A model generated the notes under the pieces. That model did no database searches. It was not told the origin of the DNA and was given only the letters and a program-made list of their open reading frames with translations. This document shows positions 55,201 to 64,000 of a stretch of 64,000 bases of DNA, one piece after another. Position numbers and translations under genes: made by a program. Source of the DNA: Antilocapra americana (taxonomy: Eukaryota > Chordata > Mammalia > Artiodactyla > Antilocapridae); NCBI GenBank assembly GCA_007570785.1, contig ML660204.1:124001-188000 (forward strand), in the 5' to 3' direction. The first letter of the stretch is position 1; each line of letters starts with the position of its first letter.

Positions 55201-58200
55201 CAGAATCTGAATCCTGCAGGGTAGGAGTCAAAGTGACAGGGCAGTCCCCATTAAACTATGGCATCAACTCCACGGTGGGTGCTTGGAGCCTACCCACGCT
55301 GTTGGTATTTATAAAGGACCTCTGACAACTAAAACTATGGGATAAGGTTAGAGGTAGTGAGTTCACCATCATAGGGGACATGCAAGCAAGGTTAACCAAC
55401 CTCCCAGTAGGGAAAAGATGCAAAGGGCATCCCAGCACTAGGCATGAATTAAGTGAGATGATGATTACTCAGGTCTTGGAGGGATTTTAGTTTCTGATGG
55501 AGATCTGGAAAACTGGGAAGGTAGGAAAAGAAAAACTTTGGAATCCACAGAAGGCAGAAATCTCCCTCTAGTCAGCAGTTTTGGCTTGTAGCACTTTAGC
55601 AATGGAAAACTCAACTCCTTTCAAAACTGCTTGTTCTGATTGCTCAGCACTCTCCAGCTAACCTACGATTTCTTTTTCTCCTGAATAAAAGTCTTCTTTT
55701 TTTTTTTCTCTCCTGCACAGACAGCAGTTGTGGGAGGCGGGGGCGCTACAAAGTTGTGTAAATGTTAAAGCGAACCTGTTGGTCAGTCATGTCGACTCTT
55801 TGTGAAGCTCCTCTGTCCATGGAATTTTCCAGGCAAATGTTTAAAGTCACATCAAAGCACTCTCTGTTAGCACTTGGGTGACATCTTTCCATGACTCTCC
55901 TTGGGACACAAGCAGACCTAGAACCTGCTTCTTTCACTTGACAACCATTTTGGATGTGCTCCTACATCTACAAACAAGGACTCCTGGCGCTGTTTTCCAA
56001 CACTCGCATGACTGAGCCTCTGCGTGGCCAGACTGCAAATTATTTAGGGATCCTTGACCTCGGGACACTGATGCTCCTGGGCCCGACATCATCAGCCCAG
56101 CCCTACCCCAGGGTCTCAAACTGGGGGCTTCCACACCAGCTGTATTTTCACCTGCCTAGCGTTTGCAAGTTTGAAACGTTTTTAAACGAGTTGCCATCAT
56201 TCAAAACTTGATTTTAAATACACAGATGTGGTTCCGGGTTCTCCTGCAATAATGCGCAGAGTGGTGGAGCCAGCCATGCTTAGCACTATTTAAAGATTGG
56301 AGCAGAAGGAAAATCCACTGGGAGCAACTGAGAGAACCCTTCAGTAGCCCATGACATGAGAAGTTCAGCTTTCATTCCTTCCCAAGTAAATCCTTAACTA
56401 AATATTTGAGTTTGTGTGTTGTTTCCGAATCTCTTCATTGGAGAGAGGTTCAAGAGGGAGGGGATATATGTATACATATAGCTGATCCACTCTGCTGTTC
56501 AGCAGAAACTGGCACAACCTTGTGATGCCATTCTACTCCAATTTTTAAAAATTAATTAAAAATAATAACAAATGTAAAAATAAAATCAGAAAGAAAAACA
56601 AAACCAAATAAATAAATCTCTTCATCAATTCTCTCAACACCCCAGATCAGGTTTAATTATCTCCAAGAAGTTGTTATTCAGCTCTTTTTAATGGTTTCAA
56701 CTTTGTATCAGCATGCTGCATTTATAAACTTTGTACTGTAGACAGAGTATAGCATCAATTTTTACAATGCAACAAACACAGAAGAAAGAAAGTACCTATT
56801 TGTTGTTGATGATGATGATGACAGTGATGAAGAAATAAAACTGCTGCCAACAAGCCAAAAAATGTACATGACTTTTTATAAGAATATAAGTATATACATA
56901 CATTTATGAGTTCCTATACATGTATAGTATATATGCATGCATATACACATGGATTTTCTTAGAAATCCAGTCTTGGCTATAGTGAGTCTGTTTCCCACTG
57001 GATGGGGACAGTTAGCCCAGTTCCTAAAAGTGTCTGAGTCTGAGGTGCTCCCACCTGCTTCTGCCTTTGAGTCTCTGCATTATGGGAAGGAGTATATTAG
57101 ACTCACATTTGTGTCTAGATTCAGTGTAAGGATTTTGGAAGAAGTAGCCAAGGTCCTGCCAGCCCTGAGGACCTAGGAGCTAGAGTCTTAGACTCCGTGC
57201 ATAGAAACCTACTAGTTAAGAGCCTTCAGGCCCCCATGTCTGGTCCCAGCTCCTACATCCTCTTGTGCCCACTCACCTGGCAGTGGGAGTATCTAATCTG
57301 GTGAGGGAAACACTCATCTAGCTGGTGGTGGGGGGAGCACTCACCTGGAGGTGAGCTACTCACCTGGTGGGCTGGAAGACTCCTCCACTCCGGTCCAGGA
57401 AAAGCGGGACTGTGACCTGCAGGGCCCTCCGGAGCGGGGCTTTCCCAGCTTCAGCCGCTAAGGGGCCAGAGCAGGATGAGGTCAGGCCGTCCTCAGGAGG
57501 GGCCAAGAGAGACCACGCCACCCACCATCTGCCCCATACCTTGGGCAAGGAGAACTCAGAGATTGGAAGAGGCAGGCTTGTCGACAGGTGCACAAGGGGC
57601 CACCTGGGGTGCACAACCCCACCAGACCCTTCCAGACGTGTCTTTCCTCTTTGCCTCTCCAAATCCCACGTATCTACTCTCTCCTCAAAAACAGTAACAC
57701 CCTTTTCCCTTTTGCAAGGCCCTGATCAGTCTCCACCTCCTTGGGAGCTTCTACAAGGCCCCAAGCAGAAGGAGCAGTTCCCAGCCATGCGGGGAAAGGG
57801 TGGGAGCAGTCTCTCCTGCAGGCTGAGGACTCAAGAGCCCCTCAAAATCTAGGTGCAGATTCACCTCTGCTACTCACTACCTGTGTGGCTTCCCTGTGCC
57901 TCAGTTTCCCTGCAAATCCATCTACGATGATTAGAACAGTAACAGTCAGCTTTCTCAGGAACTGACACCTCCCCGCCCCCTACACTTTCTCCAGAGTTCA
58001 ACTTGGGCAACTGTGGTGTATGCTGCAGCCACAGACATCATGGACCTGTTCCCAGCCTAGGTCACCTCTCCCCATACTCTTTCCTTAGCCCTTCCAGGTA
58101 CATACTGGGAGCCCATAAGACTGAGTATCTAGGGAGCCGGCTGCTCAGCTTTTATCTCAGGCACCAGCCTGGAACGATATTGGCCCAAGATGTACATGAA

Positions 58201-60840
58201 AGTGCACTAGACTCCTGCAGAGAACAATTTCTTAACTTCACTGGCAGCCAGCAATTTTCCTTGGCACCGAGCAAGTTCCAGGGTTTGCCATTGCGCTATG
58301 AATTGCTTCTTCCAAGTCCCCAAAGGATTATTGTTGTGGTTCGGTCACTCAGTTATGTCTGATTCTTTGCGACCCCATGGACTGCAGCACGCCAGGCTAC
58401 CCTGTCCTTCACTGCCTCCCGGAGTTTGCTCAGTTTCATGTCCATTGAGTTGGTGAGGCCATCCAACCATTTCATCGTCTGCTGCCCCTTTCTATTTTGG
58501 CCTTCAATCTTTCCCAGCATCAGGGTCTTTTCTAGAGCGTGTGTCCCCAGTGAAACATCCCTGTGATCCTTGCAACAACAGGGAGCCAACGCTCTGCCAC
58601 CTCTATGGAGATCTCTGGATCTCTGCCCTCGTGACAGGGCGGTCCTTCTTGAACCTTCATCTCAGCCTAGGGGTGCTGGTTGCCCCTTATGTCTACTACT
58701 CTTGTGTTCTTTGTTCACTGACTCAAGGGACCTGAGTCTGAGCAAGCTCGGGGAGATGGTGAGCCACAGGGAAGACTGGCATGCTGCGGTCCAAGGGGTC
58801 ACCAAGAGTCTGACATGAATGAGCAACTAGAACAACAACAACTTGTGTTCTTTAGAATTCTTCTTAACTCTTACTAGCCAACTCCCTATTACTCCAGTTC
58901 TCTCTCAATGTAGATTAAACTTTCCTTGTTCAAATCACGCGCTCAAAAAAAAACAAATGGTGCCTGTCACATGGGGTACTTGGAAAGACCCACTCAGTTC
59001 ACAGTAAGTAGCTCACGTGGCCATTTGCATTAATAATAGCTAGCACTCCTACCATGCTCCCTTTGTGCCAGGCATTGTTCGCTTTAGCTTTCCTCAAAAC
59101 TCTATGATGTCAGTGCAATATTATGCCCAATTTACCAAGAGGTTGAGGACCCCGGCAAGAAGAAGCTGGATCTGGGCCAAGACACCCAGCCCTCAAGGCC
59201 CTGGACTTTCTCCCACACCTGGGCTGCTGGGCTGACGGAAGTGCTAATTAAACAATCAAACCTGAGTAGAATTAAAAGGAGAGGTTGGGGTGCAGGAAGG
59301 ATGCATCAGAGGAGGAGCCCAGTCTGAAATTCCCTGTGACTTGACGGAGGAGCTGAGGAGTCCCTGTGTCCCTCAAGGCCTCAGTTTCCACAGACCCTGG
59401 AGCATAAAAGTGTGGTCTCCATGCTTCCGAGGCCCCTCTCCAGCCTGACTGTGGCTGAACTGGACACACACCTGGGCTTCTAGACTCCGTTCACAGTGCT
59501 CCCCTGACATGGGCTTGAACCCTGGGGCTTCAGGATGGGATGGGGAGGATGACTCAGTATTAAGAAAAAGACTCCAGCCTGGCCATGGAGGAGGTGTGTT
59601 GCAGTGTGTTCTTGAAGGTTTGTTTCCACTAAGAACAAACAGGCAGGTGCAGCTGGGAGGGCTGTCTGGGGACAAAGGAGGCTCACACAGCACAGGGAGG
59701 TGGAGGGGGGCCCGGGGAGGGGAGCGGGCCTGCAGTCATCCTCATGCCACTCTGACACGGATCACTGACCGCTTTCACTGTCTGCCCATCTGTCTGGATA
59801 CAATGTTCCGGAAAGCTCCGTGTGCCCCAGGGGTGGACCCTGCTGCTTCCCTGAGCCACCTGCCTCCACAACCATTTGTGTTCCGGAACCCTTGAAAGTC
59901 CCCTCCACTGTCTGACCTGAGTTCCTCATGTTGTTATCCGAGTGTGATCTGCCCTTGCGGTAAAGCGCTTCTGATCTCTCACCTCTGACCGCTCATCAAC
60001 CTTGGTGGGATCCCAAAAGCCTCCCCAAGGGCAGTTGCAGGGCAGTTTTTGTCTCACCCTGGCCTGAATGGCCTCATTTTGACCCCCTCTCTGGGATCAG
60101 ATGGGACTTGGAAGGAGGGAAGAGAGACATGGGATAGATGCCTTGCCAAGAAGGGCCCAGAGAGGGGCTGGTTCTCCCCGGGAGCCCAGCAGGCAGGGCC
60201 CAGCACCTGGACGTTCCCGAGGGCAGCGCTAGATGTGCCTCTCCCCAGCACACATGTGCACACAGCCCCCACACATACACATTCCAGGATGCAGAGCCAC
60301 AGCACTGCACACCCCAAGGTGTGCCCCGTGGCCTTGCACACATGCCAGTGGTTAGGCACCCTCCCAACCCCCAAGTACGCAAGTGGGCACATCATATCTC
60401 CATGGATTTTCAAACTCACACCAGACACACATAAGCAAAAGGAGCCACCCAACCTGACCCGTCCTCACGTCACTTGGACATGGAAACCATGTGCGCACTG
60501 GGCGTGGCCCGTACCCCCACTCATGCATTCATTGAATAAACATTTGTTGAGCAGCACTTTCTGGGGCCCAGGGACAAAACAGCGGAAAAGAAATCCAGGT
60601 CCCCGTGGGGTTTCAGTTCATAGATACACATGTACATTTAGGATTGTACACACACCTACAGGCATGGACGCCCACGCTCACCCTCTCACATACACACATG
60701 GCTGACAGCCTGACAGCACATCTCTTACCATAGCTCAGCACTTCCTTGTTGAGTCTGAACACGGTGCCCGGCCTGGAGGTGCTGACCACGGGCAACAGCA
60801 GCAGCGCCAGCAACAGGCCCAGCCCACACGCCCCAGGCAT
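43166..60840 (-). CDS. BPIFB2: BPI fold-containing family B member 2
   Basis: Complete. Fifteen coding exons on the minus strand: 60840-60729, 57457-57364, 55213-55109, 54014-53868, 52437-52377, 50842-50782, 48302-48211, 47936-47751, 47515-47462, 46904-46734, 46243-46176, 46006-45961, 45658-45595, 45229-45153, 43207-43166. They total 1380 nt including TGA, 459 aa (human 458). The start [20 protein letters not shown] is a signal peptide. Cys138 and Cys175 occupy the BPI disulfide positions. Sequons at N97, N152, N287, N294 and N333 suggest a secreted glycoprotein. The C-terminal barrel carries [10 protein letters not shown] and [19 protein letters not shown]. The family binds lipids in two barrel pockets; no ligand can be deduced. 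Human BPIFB2 (LPLUNC2) is a secreted epithelial protein. Confidence 0.96.
43640..43735 (-). repeat. polypurine/polypyrimidine tract
   Basis: About 95 bp of nearly pure C/T on the plus strand (cttcc, ctccctcc and ctttctt units), in intron 14 of BPIFB2. An L2-like piece follows ('cattgagcctctactac'). Confidence 0.85.
43861..44162 (+). mobile_element. Tigger-type DNA transposon fossil
   Basis: 'cccctcttatccacggtttc' at the left and 'ccctagatacgcgagagtac' at the right look like the two ends. 'aaatggaaaattctagaaat' inside matches the short non-autonomous Tigger relatives. BPIFB2 intron 14. The subfamily is not certain. Confidence 0.6.
45153..45229 (-). CDS. BPIFB2: BPIFB2 coding exon 14
   Basis: 77 nt encoding [20 protein letters not shown] and IFIQE. 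Acceptor ctgcag, donor gtgaga. Confidence 0.93.
45310..45440 (-). repeat. MIR element
   Basis: 'cccactttatagaagggaaa', then actgaggttaag, and 'gatcacacaactgctaaac'. BPIFB2 intron 13. Confidence 0.6.
45595..45658 (-). CDS. BPIFB2: BPIFB2 coding exon 13
   Basis: 64 nt encoding [20 protein letters not shown] and N. Acceptor ctgcag, donor gtgagc. Confidence 0.92.
45961..46006 (-). CDS. BPIFB2: BPIFB2 coding exon 12
   Basis: 46 nt encoding [15 protein letters not shown]. Acceptor tttcag, donor gtgagt. Confidence 0.92.
46176..46243 (-). CDS. BPIFB2: BPIFB2 coding exon 11
   Basis: 68 nt encoding [20 protein letters not shown] and VL. Acceptor gcccag, donor gtaagt. Confidence 0.92.
46430..46670 (+). 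repeat. L2-like ancient repeat
   Basis: 'aagctgagacctgaatgatg', 'gtgcaaatgtcctgaggc' and 'aggagaccagtgtgg' recur in L2-type fragments (also near 36540 and 38500). BPIFB2 intron 10. Confidence 0.45.
46734..46904 (-). CDS. BPIFB2: BPIFB2 coding exon 10
   Basis: 171 nt, 57 codons in phase 0. Encodes [20 protein letters not shown], then [14 protein letters not shown] with sequon N333-A-T, ending QYLFSLNV. Acceptor ccccag, donor gtgagt. Confidence 0.93.
47462..47515 (-). CDS. BPIFB2: BPIFB2 coding exon 9
   Basis: 54 nt encoding [18 protein letters not shown], with sequons at N287 and N294. Acceptor tttcag, donor gtgggt. Confidence 0.92.
47751..47936 (-). CDS. BPIFB2: BPIFB2 coding exon 8
   Basis: 186 nt, 62 codons in phase 0. 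Encodes [39 protein letters not shown] and [10 protein letters not shown]. Acceptor caatag, donor gtgaga. Confidence 0.94.
48211..48302 (-). CDS. BPIFB2: BPIFB2 coding exon 7
   Basis: 92 nt encoding [20 protein letters not shown] and [10 protein letters not shown]. The acceptor ttcag leads into GCCTC; donor gtaagt. A nested SINE/L1 complex begins about 60 bp upstream of its acceptor. Confidence 0.93.
48374..48488 (+). mobile_element. Bov-tA SINE, 5' part (interrupted by L1)
   Basis: 'ttcaggtggcactattggtt' to 'cactttagtattct'. The element continues at 49034. The whole SINE is flanked by tcatttagccag at 48362-48373 and 49124-49135. Confidence 0.88.
48489..49030 (-). mobile_element. L1 LINE insertion with inverted 5' part
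   Basis: 48489 to about 48725 is L1 3' text in reverse, starting with the T-rich tail. From about 48726 ('tccatcagcagatgaatgg', 'ctactcagccataaaaaag') the text is L1 in the forward direction. It sits inside a Bov-tA and is bounded by agtattct on both sides. It lies in BPIFB2 intron 6. Confidence 0.88.
49034..49123 (+). mobile_element. Bov-tA SINE, 3' part
   Basis: 'agtattcttgcctgaagaat' to 'gtgactgagcacacacat'. It continues the unit broken at 48488. Confidence 0.86.
49440..49605 (-). repeat. MIR element
   Basis: 'taccaggcacctaacctgtg', 'aaacccagagagatggag' and 'ggtcacacagcaaatgag'. BPIFB2 intron 6. Confidence 0.6.
50433..50602 (+). mobile_element. Bov-tA SINE 3' half with CA tail
   Basis: 'accagtattcttgcctggaa' to 'aagagtcgggcacc', then mixed CA repeats. 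Confidence 0.8.
50782..50842 (-). CDS. BPIFB2: BPIFB2 coding exon 6 (second disulfide Cys)
   Basis: 61 nt encoding [20 protein letters not shown] with Cys175. Acceptor ctgcag, donor gtaaga. Confidence 0.93.
51342..51776 (-). mobile_element. BovB LINE 3' end
   Basis: CAGTT repeats at 51342, then reversed ORF2 C-terminal text ([37 protein letters not shown]). BPIFB2 intron 5. Confidence 0.9.
52377..52437 (-). CDS. BPIFB2: BPIFB2 coding exon 5
   Basis: 61 nt encoding [20 protein letters not shown]. It is one codon shorter than exon 5 of BPIFB3 and BPIFB6. Acceptor cctcag, donor gtaaag. Confidence 0.92.
53270..53475 (+). repeat. MIR element
   Basis: 'gtgtgaccttaggcaagtca' and 'tctcttgcaaaatgagg', with a long MIR 3' half. 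BPIFB2 intron 4. Confidence 0.65.
53868..54014 (-). CDS. BPIFB2: BPIFB2 coding exon 4 (first disulfide Cys)
   Basis: 147 nt encoding [20 protein letters not shown] and [19 protein letters not shown] with Cys138. The exon end and exon 5 together form sequon N152-S-T. Acceptor ctacag, donor gtgggt. Confidence 0.92.
54578..54793 (-). mobile_element. Bov-tA SINE
   Basis: 'gctaagtcgctttggtcgtg' to 'ccacctgggaagccc', near full length. BPIFB2 intron 3. Confidence 0.88.
55109..55213 (-). CDS. BPIFB2: BPIFB2 coding exon 3
   Basis: 105 nt encoding [20 protein letters not shown] and [12 protein letters not shown], with sequon N97-F-T. Acceptor ctgcag, donor gtgagt. Confidence 0.93.
55778..55838 (-). 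mobile_element. Bov-tA SINE fragment
   Basis: 'ggtcagtcatgtcgactctt' then 'tctgtccatggaattttcc', with an internal deletion. BPIFB2 intron 2. Confidence 0.65.
56445..56630 (+). mobile_element. L1 LINE 3' end
   Basis: 'ggggatatatgtatacatat', then agctgatccact, and 'agcagaaactggcacaacc', ending in A-rich sequence. BPIFB2 intron 2. Confidence 0.8.
57364..57457 (-). CDS. BPIFB2: BPIFB2 coding exon 2
   Basis: 94 nt encoding [20 protein letters not shown] and [10 protein letters not shown]. Acceptor ccttag, donor gtgagt. Confidence 0.93.
58337..58537 (-). mobile_element. BovB LINE 3' fragment
   Basis: 'ggttcggtcactcagttatg' to 'cagcatcagggtcttttct', reverse orientation. BPIFB2 intron 1. Confidence 0.85.
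58738..58826 (+). mobile_element. BovB LINE 3' fragment, opposite orientation
   Basis: 'ctgagcaagctcggggagat' to 'agagtctgacatgaatgagc' repeats the ORF2 end in the forward direction, 200 bp from the fragment above. Confidence 0.75.
60520..60610 (-). repeat. L2 3' end
   Basis: 'cattcattgaataaacattt', then gttgagca, is the reversed L2 terminus. It lies about 120 bp downstream of BPIFB2 coding exon 1. Confidence 0.6.
60729..60840 (-). CDS. BPIFB2: BPIFB2 coding exon 1 (start codon, signal peptide)
   Basis: 112 nt encoding [20 protein letters not shown], then [17 protein letters not shown]. The ATG has a strong Kozak context (GCCACC). The exon probably starts at 60868, after a cccacag acceptor. 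Donor gtaaga. Confidence 0.94.
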
Positions 60841-61657
60841 GGTGGCCCTGGCCCCTTCCCCCCAGGATCTGTGGGCTGGAGTGGGGACAAGCATCAGGGA
60901 ACTGGTCCAGAATGGCCCCACCCAGGGGGGCTTAAACCCCATCTCAACCCAGAGGTCACAAACCATGAGCAGCGATTCCAGCCCTGCCCATGACCCCCCA
61001 CCCCTGCACATCAGTTTTTGCATCTCTGCTCTGAGAAGAACCCCCATCCCAGCCTGCTTCTTCAGCAACCACGGTGGCGTCTGGTCTGAACATGGTCCCA
61101 AGTCCCAGAGAAGACACGGCCTTGCCTAGGACCACGCAGCAAATTAGGAGCAAGTGCAGGACCCAAGTCGTGAGAGGAGGATGGGGGGACTCCCAGATGG
61201 GGAGACTGAGGGCAGCGTCCCATCCCCAGGAGGGAGCCTAGGCCCAGTGCCCCAAGGCCAGGGCTGTGTCGCCTGATGCCAGGAATTCAGCCCGGCCTTG
61301 TGCCCAGCTGTCCGAACACTCCAGGGAGGGATCCAGGGTGCTTCCCATCCTCATCTTATCCTATGCCAGGTGAGGAAATGTCCTAAGGGTAGGTTTTTCA
61401 CATGGGCCCCAGCCCCTCCCCACAGAGCCCAGCTTAGCAGACTTAGGGAGAAGGAGTCAGGGGACCAGGGTGGGTGGTTGGGGGCTGCTGCTCAGATAGA
61501 TAACTAAGGCCCAGTAGGCGGCACTTGCCCAGGGTCCCACAGAAAGATAAGGGATGGATCCTTGTTCAGAAGGCTTTTGGAAGTAGCACCCCCATTGAAC
61601 AGATGGGAAAATCGAGGCTCCTCCCTGGCGGAGCACCAGCCCCATCTCTGTTCCTAC

Positions 61658-61710
61658 CTCAGGTGGTTCCCAGAGCACGTAGACTCTCAGCCCCAGCCAA
61701 CCCCTCCGCA
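61658..61710 (-). other. BPIFB2: candidate untranslated first exon of BPIFB2
   Basis: CACCTGAG|gtaggaac gives a donor at 61657/61658, and a CATAAAG element lies near 61736, about 28 bp before the presumed start. It would splice to the acceptor at 60869, just upstream of the ATG exon. Weaker than the BPIFB3 and BPIFB6 equivalents because the TATA match is poor. Confidence 0.38.
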
Positions 61711-62017
61711 GCCCCAAGCAGGTGTGGAAACTGCTTTATGAGGCTCCCCGGTGCACAGGGTCCACCAGGGAGGGACCCAGGGAGGGGCAGGTTTGCTTGT
61801 GGTTGCAACTGTTTTCCCTGCAAACATGACCTTTGCCAAAGTGTCTCACCCCACGTGTGCAGTGGGGTTGCCACGTAGCAAGCTTGCTGCCAACCGCTAT
61901 AAGACCCTGGGGCTGGGCAGCTCTGGAACCTCAAAGACCAACAGACTTGTAGAAGGATGGCTGCCCCAGGAGGCAGGCCCAGGAGGAAGGAGGTGCCCAG
62001 AATCAAGGAGATAATCA

Positions 62018-62611
62018 CTTATAGGTGGAATCTAAAATAAATAAACTTATCTATGAAACAGAGACAGACTCACAGAGGGAACAGGCTTGTGGCTGCCAAG
62101 GCAGTGGGGAGGGAGGGATGGACTGGGAGTCTGGGGTTGGTAGATGCAAACTATTACATTTATAATGGATTAACCACAAGGTTCTAACGTACAGCACAGG
62201 AAACTACCTTCCACATTCTGTGATAAACCATAATGGGTAAGACTATCTCCCATTCTCCGCTTCCTGTTATGATCACATGTCCATTCTCTACATCTCTGTC
62301 TCTATTCCTGCCTTGGAAACAGGTTCATCTGTACCATTTTTCTAGATGCCACATATATGCGTTAATATATGTTATTTGTTATTCTCTTTCTGACTTCACT
62401 CTGTATGACAGACAGATGAGTGGGAAGCTGCTGTAAAGCGCAAGGAGCTCACCTTGGTGCTCTGTGATGACCTGGGCGGGAGCTGAGGTGGTGGGGTGGG
62501 AGGCGGGTCCAAGAGGGAAGGGATATATATATATACATATAGCTGATTCACTTCATTGTACAGTGGAAACTAACATAACATCAAAAAGCAATTATATTCC
62601 AATAAAAAAAA
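62018..62611 (+). mobile_element. composite L1 LINE fragments
   Basis: 62018-62230 is forward L1 ('cttataggtggaatctaaaa', 'gataaaccataatggg'). 62231-62408 is L1 in reverse ('gtaccatttttctagatgcc'). 62409-62611 is the forward 3' UTR with A tail ('gtgggaagctgctgtaaagc'). Confidence 0.8.
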
Positions 62612-62634
62612 GAATGTTTATATGTTTATATTGA

Positions 62635-62935
62635 GGCTTTCCCTATGGCTCAGGCAGTGAAGAATCTGCCTGCAGCGCAGGAGACCCAGGTTTGATCCCT
62701 GGGTCAAGAAGATCCCCTGGAGGAGGAAATGGCAACCCACTCCGGTATCCTTGCCTGGGAAATCCCATGGAGTCGCAAACAGTCAGACACAACTGAGCAA
62801 CTAACACACACACACATTTCAGGAACACACACACATATGTGTGTAACTGAGTCACTTTGCTGCACGGCAGAAACTGTCACAACATTGTAAACCAACTACA
62901 TTTCAGTAAAAAGATGCAAGCAAAAGCAAAGAAAT
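62635..62935 (+). mobile_element. Bov-tA SINE followed by L1 3' terminus
   Basis: 62635-62814 is Bov-tA with a short CA tail. 62820-62935 is L1 end text ('taactgagtcactttgctgc', 'acaacattgtaaaccaac') with an A-rich tail. Confidence 0.78.
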
Positions 62936-63239
62936 AGGTCAGGAAGATGGCTGACCTCCCAGCCTGTACCTCCACGTGGAAGCACGGCTCTTCGAGGAGG
63001 AGCAGGAGGTGACCTGAACCCCATCCCCATCGTCAGCTGAGCCCCATTCCTGGTCACACACTTCCCCCTCATTATACATGGAGCCAAAACTCAAAAGGCA
63101 GCAGAGGAGAGGGTGTGGAGGACCCGGCCCTGCTACTTAACACTCAGCTTCTCAGTCCTCACAGAGGACTGAGCCCATCAGCAGTGTCCCCATTGCAAAC
63201 TGCAGCCTCCACCTTGGCTGTACGGGGCCTGAGGGACTG

Positions 63240-63640
63240 AGTGCTCCTGAAGGGGTTTGTCTGTACGTGCGTGTCTCAGTGGTATATGTGTGCCTATATT
63301 TGTGTGTTTACGTGTGTAGTCATGCATACACACTGCATAAGTCATAATTACCGATGTCAGAGAAAAGTGTGTTTTTGTGGGTGGGTGTGTACGTGAAGTG
63401 AGTGTGTTGCCCTCCTGGTTTGTGGTATCACTTGCCTGTTTATATGACCCTATATGAGTGCAGAGGTGAGAAGTTCTGTGTCCAATCTGTTTAAGCGGAC
63501 TTAGTATCCTGAGTGTGTTGTAAGGCTGAACACGTATGTGTAGGTGGGTCTAGTGGTCTGTTTCGTGACATTAGGGGTTTGCATACGTGTTGGTGTGTGT
63601 CCATACATGTGTGCACAGGAGGTGATGGCAGAACTACAGG
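63240..63640 (+). repeat. GT-rich low-complexity region
   Basis: Many gtgtgt and tgtgtg runs broken by other bases, probably an old eroded (TG)n. No gene seen from here to the window end. Confidence 0.5.
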
Positions 63641-64000
63641 GAAGTCCCCTCCATTCCTCTGCACGGCTCTCCTGGGCCATGGGGGCCCAGGGCTTTCCTC
63701 TACTCCAGAGTCCTCCATGGCTCCCACTGACTCCACACCAGCCCATATTTCAGGCCCAGAGGCCAGGCCTACCTGTGCTGGGTCCTCTCCTAGGGCTCAC
63801 AGAGCAGACAGGAAGTGTAGAAAGCAACGGGCCCTTCCGTGAGAGGCCAGAGTTCCCCTGGACCAGTCCTGCTGTTGAGCCCACGCTCCCCCACCCCATT
63901 CTTGAGGCACAAAGGAATGAGAGGAGCCGGCTGCATGCTCCCTAACATCCTTCTCCTGGCCCCCACTTACCCATTGATGCATAAGACCAGCCCTCCCGGT

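Noticed and set aside
63430..63445. CATATAAAC as an alternative BPIFB2 TATA box
   Set aside because: Good TATA match, but no convincing donor follows within a normal first-exon distance, and the surroundings are GT-rich low-complexity sequence.
61740..64000. Start of the neighbouring gene expected upstream (SUN5 in human)
   Set aside because: No matching N-terminal peptide or splice-bounded exon was found; the region is repeats and GT-rich DNA.

Overview
The window is nuclear DNA of a ruminant (cattle, sheep, goat or a close relative). The clearest evidence is the repeat content: BovB LINEs with their derived SINEs, many Bov-tA SINEs and cetartiodactyl CHR SINEs, on top of old mammalian MIR, L2 and Tigger copies. 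The species cannot be fixed from the sequence alone.

The window covers part of the BPI-fold family B cluster (syntenic to human 20q11). Three paralogous genes lie head to tail on the minus strand. From right to left, in the direction of transcription, they are BPIFB2 (coding exons 60840 down to 43166, complete, 15 coding exons, 459 aa), BPIFB6 (35418 down to 20366, complete, 15 coding exons, 453 aa) and BPIFB3 (11412 down to 939, the first 11 coding exons, about 401 aa; the last exons lie left of position 1). Every exon was read by hand with its GT/AG splice sites. The three genes share one exon template: exon phases match throughout, several exon lengths are identical (92, 54, 68, 46, 64, 77 bp) and the BPI-type cysteine pair is kept. 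Each gene also shows a plausible untranslated first exon 0.2 to 2.4 kb upstream of the ATG exon, next to a TATA-like box. In BPIFB3 and BPIFB6 that box shares a 10-base core.

Layout: 1-13,200 BPIFB3; 13,200-20,200 intergenic, with L1, BovB and Bov-tA copies and a (CA)n tract; 20,200-37,930 BPIFB6, with a 2.1-kb BovB in intron 11 and a degenerate GATG minisatellite in intron 8; 37,930-42,930 intergenic; 42,930-61,740 BPIFB2, with an L1 nested in a Bov-tA in intron 6; 61,740-64,000 upstream flank with L1 pieces and GT-rich sequence.

All three genes encode lipid-binding-fold proteins with N-terminal signal peptides. They act in parallel as tissue-restricted paralogues and do not form a pathway.

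I found no undescribed biological system. The best local oddities are an inverted, broken partial copy of BPIFB3 exon 8 inside its own intron 8, a perfect 16-bp palindrome upstream of the BPIFB6 TATA box, two L1 copies with internal inversions, and a BovB with an inverted internal segment flanked by perfect 21-bp arms. Comparisons with human proteins rest on recall of those families; no search was run.
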